From positions 1,364,001 through 1,428,000 of the forward strand of contig NZ_CP011253.3 in NCBI RefSeq assembly GCF_000972785.3: a stretch of DNA of 64,000 nt, in the 5' to 3' direction. The notes under the pieces are model-generated. The model had not been told where the DNA came from. It ran no database searches and was given only the letters and a program-made list of their open reading frames with translations. The position numbers and the translations under genes are program-made. Shown here in pieces: positions 57,785 through 64,000 of this stretch (position 1 is its first letter; every line of letters starts with the position of its first letter). The stretch is from Pandoraea oxalativorans (GTDB taxonomy: Bacteria; Pseudomonadota; Gammaproteobacteria; Burkholderiales; Burkholderiaceae).

Positions 57785-59233
57785 ATGAACCACGCTGTGA
57801 CCCAAGAGACGCTGTTGACCCCGCTGTTGACCCGGTTACAGGACGCGCTCGGCGCGGATGCCGTGCTCACGAGCGAGTCGGATACCGCGGGCCATACCGA
57901 AGACTGGCGCGGCCGTTATCGGGGCGAGGCGCTGTGCGTGGTGCTGCCGTCGTCCACCGAGCAGGTGAGCGACATTGTGAAGCTGTGTGCAGCGGCCGGG
58001 GTATCGATCCTCCCGCAGGGCGGGAATACCAGCCTGTGTGGTGGCGCAGTGCCGCCGGGCAACGGTCCGGCCCCGGTCATTCTGAATCTGGCACGCATGC
58101 GCCATATCCGTCAGATCGACGCGGCCAACGGCTCGATGGTTGTCGAGGCTGGGTGCATTCTGAAAACCGTGCAAGATGCGGCCGCCGATGTCGGACGTCT
58201 GTATCCGGTGAGTCTCGGGGCAGAAGGGTCATGCCAGATCGGCGGCACGCTCTCGACGAACGCGGGCGGCACGAGCGTGCTGCGTTACGGCAACACGCGC
58301 GAGAACGTGCTGGGTCTCGAAGTCGTGCTGGCCGACGGCACCATCTGGGACGGTCTGCGTGCGCTGCGCAAGGACAACACCGGCATCGATCTCAAACATC
58401 TGTTCATCGGCGCGGAAGGCACGCTCGGCATCGTCACGGCGGCCGCGCTCAAGCTCCATCCGCTGCCCACAAATCACTCGCTCGCGTGGTTCGCGCCGCG
58501 CGATCCGGCTGCCGCGCAGAAAATTCTGGGCATGTTTCAAAACGCCTGTGGCTCGCGTCTGTCTGCGTTCGAGATCATGAACCGTCACCAGCTCGACCTG
58601 GTGCTGGCGAACGTGCCGAACCGCCGCAATCCGCTCACCGCTGCCCATGCGTGGCACGTGCTTGTCGAACTGGGCGACACGCGCGATGCCGAGGGCCTCG
58701 AAGCGGTGCTCACCGAAACGCTGGGCGAAGCCATCGAACAAGGGCTGGTCGAAGACGCCGTCATTGCCGCGAACGAAACGCAACGTGCCGATCTCTGGGA
58801 AGTGCGCCATAGCGTGAGCGAGGCGAACAAGAAGGCCGCCATCGGCCTGACCACCGACTGCGCCGTGCCGGTGTCGAGCGTGCCCGAATTCATCGACGCG
58901 TCCACGCGCGCCGTGCACGCCATCGTGCCGGGGCTCGATATCGCCATCGTTGGCCACATGGGCGACGGCAACGTCCACTTCATCCCGATGTTCTCGTTCG
59001 ACGCATGGGCGGCGCTCGCCGACAGCGCCGCCATGGGCGACGCGATGCGCGCTGCGGTCAACGATGTCGCCGCACGTCTGTCGGGCACTTTCAGCGCCGA
59101 GCATGGCGTCGGGCAAACGGGCTTGCCGCTGATGCAGCGCTACAAGGCGCCTGCCGAACTGGCGCTGATGCGCACGGTGAAGGCGGCACTCGATCCGAAC
59201 CAGTTGTTCAATCCGGGGCGTCTCGTTCCGTAG
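57785..59233 (+). CDS. FAD-binding 2-hydroxyacid dehydrogenase (D-2-hydroxyglutarate/D-lactate type)
   Basis: A 482-residue flavoprotein. The N-terminal PCMH-type FAD domain (about residues 45-225) contains LPQGGNTSLCGG and GGTLSTNAGGTSVLRYGNTR; the C-terminal FAD-oxidase domain contains HMGDGNVHF (metal and substrate His) and FSAEHGVGQ. This is the D-2-hydroxyacid dehydrogenase (D2HGDH/GlcD) group, which passes electrons to a quinone or ETF. The ATG at 57785 follows AGGAG by a rather long gap. It starts the forward arm of the cluster, 139 nt before the ABC transporter genes. Confidence 0.9.
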   Translation: MNHAVTQETLLTPLLTRLQDALGADAVLTSESDTAGHTEDWRGRYRGEALCVVLPSSTEQVSDIVKLCAAAGVSILPQGGNTSLCGGAVPPGNGPAPVILNLARMRHIRQIDAANGSMVVEAGCILKTVQDAAADVGRLYPVSLGAEGSCQIGGTLSTNAGGTSVLRYGNTRENVLGLEVVLADGTIWDGLRALRKDNTGIDLKHLFIGAEGTLGIVTAAALKLHPLPTNHSLAWFAPRDPAAAQKILGMFQNACGSRLSAFEIMNRHQLDLVLANVPNRRNPLTAAHAWHVLVELGDTRDAEGLEAVLTETLGEAIEQGLVEDAVIAANETQRADLWEVRHSVSEANKKAAIGLTTDCAVPVSSVPEFIDASTRAVHAIVPGLDIAIVGHMGDGNVHFIPMFSFDAWAALADSAAMGDAMRAAVNDVAARLSGTFSAEHGVGQTGLPLMQRYKAPAELALMRTVKAALDPNQLFNPGRLVP

Positions 59234-59372
59234 ACATCGCGCACGGACTCACGCACACACGTTTTTTCAAGTTTTGCTGTTTGTTTTGCCATAACTGCGC
59301 GCGCGGTGGCGGCGGTCTCTTCAAGCCTGCTGTCCGTCGCCGCGCCCACCCTCCCAGTCAAGACCGGAGACC

Positions 59373-60503
59373 ATGATGAAACGCAAGACCTCCGCAAGCC
59401 CGCTCGATATCACCCACAAAAGCGAAGCGACGCTCGCGCAACCGGGCCGTCGCACGGCCATGAAGACGGCCATCGTCGGCGCGGCCGCCGTCGCCTTCCC
59501 GTTCGTGTGGACGCCCTCGCGCGCCGCCTCCAAGCGCATCGTGGTGCGTGACGACGGCGGTATCTACACGAAGGCATACGACGCCGTGTACTACAAGCCG
59601 TTCGCCAAGGCGACGGGCATCGAGGTCGTCGGCGTGCAGGCCAATGCCGAGCCGACCGCGCAGATCAAGAGCATGGTCGAAGCGGGCAGCTACACGTGGG
59701 ACATGGCGAAGATCAGCCAGCCTGCGATCTTGCTGCTGACGTCGGGCGGCAAGGAGTATCTGGAGCGTCACGGTCTGGAAGCGGACCCGACCATCGCGAA
59801 GATTCCGAAGCAATACATGTCGCCGTTCGGCGTGGGCACGAACGTCTACTCGACGGTGCTGGCGTATCGCACCGACGCGTTCAAGGGCCGCAAGGCCCCG
59901 TCGTCGTGGGCCGATCTGTGGAACGTCAAGGACTTCCCGGGCCGTCGCTCGATTCGCAAGTATCCGTTCGACACCATCGAGGAAGCGCTGCTGGCCGATG
60001 GCGTGGCGCCGGGATCGGTGTACCCGTGCGACTTCGACCGTGCGTTCAAGAGCCTCGACAAGATCGCCAAGCAGGTCGCCGTGTGGTGGACGACGGGCGC
60101 GCAGGTCGAGCAGATGCTCGGCTCGGGCGAAGTGGACATGGTCGCCACGTGGGCGTCGCGTGCGCAGTCGGCACAGGCCAACGGCGTGCCGGTCGAGATC
60201 GTGTGGAACCAGAACATCTGGGGCTGCGACAACTGGTCGATCCTCAAGGGCACGCCGAACGCTGCCGCGTGCCGCGAGTTCATCAAGTTCGCGAGCGATC
60301 CGAAGCGTCAGGCGGAACTGACCAAGTACTTCCCGGCCGGCATGACGCAACCGGAAGCGTTCAACTTCGTGAAGCCCGAGATCGCCAGGAACTGCCCGAC
60401 GTTCCCGGACAACATGAAGAGCGGCGTGCAAATCAACGCTCAGTTCTGGCAGCAGAACCAGAGCGTGGCGCTCGAACGCTTTAACCGCTGGATCCTGACC
60501 TGA
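59373..60503 (+). CDS. ABC transporter substrate-binding protein (polyamine/opine/Fe type)
   Basis: A 376-residue periplasmic binding protein of the spermidine/putrescine (PotD/F) superfamily. The N-terminus has a long charged region and then GRRTAMKTAIVGAAAVAFPF, with a twin Arg at residues 26-27, so Tat export is possible. The mature part has IVVRDDGGIYTKAYDAVYYK, a hinge, and WASRAQSAQANGVPVEIVW. The family name says polyamine, but close groups bind opines, sugars phosphates or 2-aminoethylphosphonate. CCGGAGACC precedes the start codons at 59373 and 59376. Followed by its ATPase and permease. Confidence 0.9.
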   Translation: MMKRKTSASPLDITHKSEATLAQPGRRTAMKTAIVGAAAVAFPFVWTPSRAASKRIVVRDDGGIYTKAYDAVYYKPFAKATGIEVVGVQANAEPTAQIKSMVEAGSYTWDMAKISQPAILLLTSGGKEYLERHGLEADPTIAKIPKQYMSPFGVGTNVYSTVLAYRTDAFKGRKAPSSWADLWNVKDFPGRRSIRKYPFDTIEEALLADGVAPGSVYPCDFDRAFKSLDKIAKQVAVWWTTGAQVEQMLGSGEVDMVATWASRAQSAQANGVPVEIVWNQNIWGCDNWSILKGTPNAAACREFIKFASDPKRQAELTKYFPAGMTQPEAFNFVKPEIARNCPTFPDNMKSGVQINAQFWQQNQSVALERFNRWILT

Positions 60504-60548
60504 TCCTCACCTGCTGTTCCGTTTCATGTTTTTTGGGGTGCTGATCTC

Positions 60549-61661
60549 ATGACCGTTGCCAATCTTCAAGTTTCGGGCCTGTCCAAGCGTTACGGCGATT
60601 TCGTCGCCCTCGCGCCGACCGACCTCGATGTCGCCCAGGGCGAATTCCTGACCTTGCTCGGCCCCAGCGGCTCGGGCAAGACCACTTTGCTCTCGCTCAT
60701 CGCCGGTCTGTCGCAGCCCGATGCGGGGGCCATCCGCATCAATGGGACCGATGTCACGTACGGCGCGCCGTACGAGCGCGACATCGGCATGGTGTTCCAG
60801 AACTACGCGCTGTTTCCCCACATGACGGTGGCGGAGAACATTGCGTTCCCGTTGCAGATGCGTCGCACCGACGCACAGGCCGCTCGCAAGATGGTCATGA
60901 ATGCGCTGGAAATGGTGCATCTGCCGCACGTGGCAGAGCGCTACCCGCGCGAACTCTCCGGTGGTCAGCAGCAACGCATTGCACTTGCGCGCTGCATGGT
61001 CTACCGGCCGTCGATCATTTTGATGGACGAGCCGCTGGGCGCGCTCGACAAGAAGCTGCGCGATCACATGCAGCTCGAAATCAAGCGCATCCACCGGGAG
61101 TTGGGCACCACCATCGTCTACGTCACGCACGACCAGGAAGAAGCGATGACGATGTCCGATCGCATCTGTCTGATGAACGCGGGCGAGATCGCGCAACTCG
61201 GTACGCCCGACGATCTGTACTTCCGCCCGAAGAGCGTGTTCGTGGCCGACTTCCTGGGCGAGTCGAACCTGCTGGATGCAACGGTGCTTACGCGCACCGG
61301 CGATCAGGTGCGCGTGGCCATGCCGGGCGTAACAGCTGCGAACGGCGCAGGCGCGATGGTCTACGACCCGCAGGTCGAGCAGGGCCGCACGGTCAAGCTG
61401 ATGCTGCGTCCGCAGAACCTGCATCTGCACGACACGGACGCTGCCGGTGAAGGCATGGCGACGATCTCGGCGAAGCTGACCGACATCATGGTCACGGGCG
61501 GCATGACGAAGCTGTATCTGCAATCGACGGTGACGGGCAGCGACGCGAGCAAGTCGCTCGTGGCCGCGTTCCCGACGCGCCGTCAGGGCAACCGTTTCGA
61601 AATCGGTCAGACGCTGGGCCTCGCGTGGCGTGCCGACGACGCCGTGGCGATTGCGGGGTAA
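60549..61661 (+). CDS. ABC transporter ATP-binding protein (PotA-like)
   Basis: A 370-residue ATPase. Walker A GPSGSGKTT lies at residues 38-46, FQNYALFPHMTV is the Q-loop region, the signature is LSGGQQQRIALAR, and Walker B is IILMDEPLGALD. A C-terminal TOBE domain (about 290-370) with LRPQNLHLHD is typical of PotA/FbpC/UgpC. It drives the adjacent fused permease. It starts 45 nt after the binding-protein gene and ends 3 nt before the permease gene. Confidence 0.93.
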   Translation: MTVANLQVSGLSKRYGDFVALAPTDLDVAQGEFLTLLGPSGSGKTTLLSLIAGLSQPDAGAIRINGTDVTYGAPYERDIGMVFQNYALFPHMTVAENIAFPLQMRRTDAQAARKMVMNALEMVHLPHVAERYPRELSGGQQQRIALARCMVYRPSIILMDEPLGALDKKLRDHMQLEIKRIHRELGTTIVYVTHDQEEAMTMSDRICLMNAGEIAQLGTPDDLYFRPKSVFVADFLGESNLLDATVLTRTGDQVRVAMPGVTAANGAGAMVYDPQVEQGRTVKLMLRPQNLHLHDTDAAGEGMATISAKLTDIMVTGGMTKLYLQSTVTGSDASKSLVAAFPTRRQGNRFEIGQTLGLAWRADDAVAIAG

Positions 61662-61664
61662 GCC

Positions 61665-63476
61665 ATGAGTGCATCTGCCGTGGTCCGTCCTTCGTCTTCC
61701 CAACCCGCTCAACCGGCCCCGCGCCGGGCGCGCTGGCGCGCGCGCATGCGCCCGCTGCTGATGGCGGCACCCATCGTTATTCTGCTGGCCGTCATGCTGA
61801 TCTACCCGGTCGGCCAGTTGCTGCTGCTGAGCATTCGCGGTGAAAGCGGCTTCACGCTTGCCGAATATCAGCGGCTGTTCGCCTCGTCGGTCTACGTCGA
61901 GGTGTTGCTCATCACGCTCAAGGTCTCGCTCTACACGACCTTTTTTGCGGTACTCACCGGATATCCGATTGCCTACCGGCTATCGACGCTCACTGGCGCG
62001 CGCAAGCAACGCCTGCTGTTCTGGCTGCTGCTTTCGTTCTGGACGAGCTTTCTTGTGCGCACGTTCGCCTGGGTGGTGCTGCTCGGCCGTAATGGCGTCG
62101 TGAACCGCACGTTGCTCGATCTCGGACTGATCGATCAGCCGCTGTCGCTGCTCTACAGCTTCCCCGCCGTGGTGTTGGGGATGGTGCATGCCCTCATGCC
62201 GCTGGCTGTGCTGACGATGCTCTCCGTCATGGAGAACATCGACCGGCGTCTGCCGAGCGCGGCCTCCACACTGGGCGCGCGTCCCGGCACGGTGTTCTGG
62301 CGCGTGTACTTCCCGTTGTCGCTGCCGGGCGTGGCGGCCGGTGCGCTGATGGTTTTCGTCACGTCCATCGGCTTCTTCATTACGCCGACGCTGCTCGGCG
62401 GCCGTCACGAAACCATGATCACGCAGCTCATCATCGATCAGGTGATGCAGGCGCTGAACTGGGGCTTTGCCGGTGCGATCTCGGTGCTGCTACTCGCCGT
62501 GGTGCTGGTGGTGTTCTTCGTCTACGACCGTATGGTCGGTCTGTCGACGATGGCCGGTGGCGCAGGGGACGTGAAAGCCGGCAAGCGGCGCGGCGGCTGG
62601 ACACGCACGCTCGGCGAGAAGGTGCTTGCGACGCTCGGCACCGCGACTGACCTCTTGCTGCGCGCGTTCCCGAAGGGCCGGGGCGCACAGGCGGAGCAGG
62701 GCGACGGTCTTGTGCTGCGTGTGGTCGTCTTCCTGCTGGTCGTGTTCCTCGCCGCGCCCGCGCTGCTGATGATTCCGATGTCGTTCGATTCGGCCTCGGG
62801 TCTGGCGTGGCCGCCGAAGGGCTTCTCGTTGCAGTGGTACCAGCAGATCTGGGATTCGCCGTTGTGGATGCAGGCGGTCACACGTTCGATGCTCGTGGGT
62901 ATCGGTGCTGGCTTGCTGTCGATGCTGATCGGCACCCCGGCGGCGTTCCTGCTGGTACGCGGTGGCATGCGCGGCAAGTCGGCGATGCTTGCCTTCGTGC
63001 TCGCGCCGATTGTGGTGCCGCGCATGATCCTCGCCGTCGGCGTGTTCTATTTCTTCGCGAAGATCGGTCTGGTCGGCTCCAGCGTGGGGCTGACGCTGGC
63101 GCACACCGTGGTGGCTGTGCCGTACGTCGTCATCACGATGATGGCGGTGCTGCGCAACTACGACACGCGTCTCGATCTGGCGGCGTACAGCCTGGGTGCT
63201 CGCCCGTGGGCGACGCTGCGCCGGGTGACGTTCCCGATTCTCGGTGCGGGTCTGCTGTCGTCGTTCCTGTTCGCGTTCGCGACGTCGTTCGACGAACTCA
63301 CGATTGCGCTGTTCACGTCGGGCGGCCTGTCGACCACCTTGCCCAAGCAGTTCTGGGACGAGATCACGATGCAGATCTCGCCGGTGATCGCTGCGGTCTC
63401 CACGTGCCTGTTCCTTTTCATCGCCGCACTGATCTGGGTGGCCGAGCGACTGCGCCGGCGCAGCCTCGCGACCTGA
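61665..63476 (+). CDS. ABC transporter permease, two permease domains fused (PotB-PotC type)
   Basis: A 603-residue protein that contains two complete binding-protein-dependent permease domains in one chain. The first (about residues 30-285) has the EAA loop TLGARPGTVFWRVYFPLSLP. A charged linker follows (about 295-345, GKRRGGWTRTLGEK and AFPKGRGAQAEQGDG). The second (about 350-595) has SLGARPWATLRRVTFPILG. About twelve to thirteen membrane helices in total. The frame is continuous, so it is a true fusion and not two genes. The ATG at 61665 lies 3 nt after the ATPase stop. Confidence 0.93.
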   Translation: MSASAVVRPSSSQPAQPAPRRARWRARMRPLLMAAPIVILLAVMLIYPVGQLLLLSIRGESGFTLAEYQRLFASSVYVEVLLITLKVSLYTTFFAVLTGYPIAYRLSTLTGARKQRLLFWLLLSFWTSFLVRTFAWVVLLGRNGVVNRTLLDLGLIDQPLSLLYSFPAVVLGMVHALMPLAVLTMLSVMENIDRRLPSAASTLGARPGTVFWRVYFPLSLPGVAAGALMVFVTSIGFFITPTLLGGRHETMITQLIIDQVMQALNWGFAGAISVLLLAVVLVVFFVYDRMVGLSTMAGGAGDVKAGKRRGGWTRTLGEKVLATLGTATDLLLRAFPKGRGAQAEQGDGLVLRVVVFLLVVFLAAPALLMIPMSFDSASGLAWPPKGFSLQWYQQIWDSPLWMQAVTRSMLVGIGAGLLSMLIGTPAAFLLVRGGMRGKSAMLAFVLAPIVVPRMILAVGVFYFFAKIGLVGSSVGLTLAHTVVAVPYVVITMMAVLRNYDTRLDLAAYSLGARPWATLRRVTFPILGAGLLSSFLFAFATSFDELTIALFTSGGLSTTLPKQFWDEITMQISPVIAAVSTCLFLFIAALIWVAERLRRRSLAT

Positions 63477-63531
63477 AGCCCGGATGCGGTATCCGCCCCC
63501 AACAAACTCACGATTCACGGACGTTTAACTC

Positions 63532-64000
63532 ATGCTTCGCTCCGCACAACTGAAGGGCATTTTCCCGGCCATCCCCACGCCGGTGCACACCGACGACACG
63601 ATCCACATCGAAGGCGCACGTGCGCTCATGCGCTACCTGCTGGCGCAGGGCATCGACGGTGTGGTGCCGCTGGGCGGCACTGGCGAGTACGGTGCGCTCT
63701 CGCGCGCCGAGCGCGTGCGCATGGCCGAACTCACGGCGCAGGAAGTGCGTGAGCACGGCCGCGACGTGCCGGTGATCGCTGGTGTACTCGACCCCGGTTA
63801 TCACGACGCCATCGAAGCGGGCCGCGACTTCGCCGCTGCCGGCGCCGACGGTCTGCTGGTCCTCACGCCGTACTACACGAACCCGACGCAAGCCGGTATT
63901 CGCGATTATTTCCTGCGCTACGCCGACGAGTCGCCGCTGCCCATCCTCGTCTACGAAATTCCGTATCGCACACGTATCGCGATTGCGCCGGAAGTGCTGC
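63532..64000 (+). CDS. DapA/NAL-family lyase, 5' part (3' end outside window)
   Basis: The first 156 residues of a TIM-barrel class I aldolase/dehydratase of the dihydrodipicolinate synthase family. It begins MLRSAQLKGIFPAIPTPVHT. The carboxylate-binding loop reads PLGGTGEYGAL (residues about 46-56) rather than the GTTGE of true DapA, and a YEIP segment with the conserved Tyr lies near 141-144. The Schiff-base Lys lies beyond the window. The changed loop and the transporter operon context suggest a catabolic lyase or dehydratase rather than lysine synthesis. It starts 55 nt after the permease gene. Confidence 0.88.
   Translation, partial: MLRSAQLKGIFPAIPTPVHTDDTIHIEGARALMRYLLAQGIDGVVPLGGTGEYGALSRAERVRMAELTAQEVREHGRDVPVIAGVLDPGYHDAIEAGRDFAAAGADGLLVLTPYYTNPTQAGIRDYFLRYADESPLPILVYEIPYRTRIAIAPEVL

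Noticed and set aside
59373..60503. Calling the ABC operon a spermidine/putrescine transporter
   Set aside because: The superfamily also contains opine, phosphonate, sugar-phosphate and iron transporters. The polyamine-binding residues cannot be assigned by eye, and the neighbouring enzymes suggest another substrate.

Overview
The window looks like chromosomal DNA of a high-GC beta-proteobacterium. The gene content fits Burkholderiales, most likely Burkholderiaceae close to Pandoraea, Ralstonia or Burkholderia. The genus is an inference from gene order and protein style; no rRNA or other marker is present. Almost every long antisense reading frame is a GC-rich shadow of a housekeeping gene.

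Layout. 1-1444: the 3' end of an acyl-CoA dehydrogenase, a 6S RNA gene (ssrS) downstream of zapA, and a ZapB-like gene. 1545-15496: a B12 uptake and salvage block. An AdoCbl riboswitch precedes btuB, followed by btuC, btuD, cobO, cobT, cobS and the phosphatase cobC. Then come btuF and two small lipoproteins on separate transcripts, the reverse-strand set cobU-cbiB-threonine-phosphate decarboxylase, and a divergent cobQ. No corrin-ring-building genes are seen, so the set reads as uptake plus completion of scavenged corrinoids. 15638-19103: a ParA-like ATPase, then a reverse-strand DUF3460-scpA-panC-panD operon. 19388-26210: tamA-tamB plus a two-repeat BamE-like lipoprotein. 26277-29294: DUF6356, a divergent Lrp/AsnC regulator and metG. 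29419-37577: two almost identical ISL3-family insertion sequences in direct orientation, around an OmpA-like lipoprotein, apbC, dcd and a basic amino-acid decarboxylase. 37865-49085: gltS, argH, a secreted chorismate mutase, ppc, and the haem operon hemC-hemD-hemX-hemY. 49251-51901: two unrecognised reverse-strand genes with Ser/Thr/Pro-rich N-termini. 52036-64000: a divergent catabolic and transport cluster. One arm has a DHA2 exporter, an ACS-type MFS importer, an SDR and an aldehyde dehydrogenase. The other arm has a D-2-hydroxyacid-type FAD dehydrogenase, a polyamine/opine-type ABC transporter with a fused permease, and a DapA-family lyase cut by the window edge.

The most unusual signal is the pair of ISL3 elements. 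Each sits exactly in the 8-nt T (or A) tract of an intrinsic terminator and is flanked by a perfect homopolymeric 8-bp target duplication. The hairpin keeps a full T tract after insertion. The two insertions are independent and have opposite orientation relative to the terminator. This suggests an element that targets terminators, a safe site between genes. A hairpin abutting the transposase Shine-Dalgarno would fit protection against read-through transcription. The second candidate for follow-up is the unrecognised gene pair at 49-52 kb, whose upstream member has its ribosome-binding site inside a perfect 9-bp hairpin.
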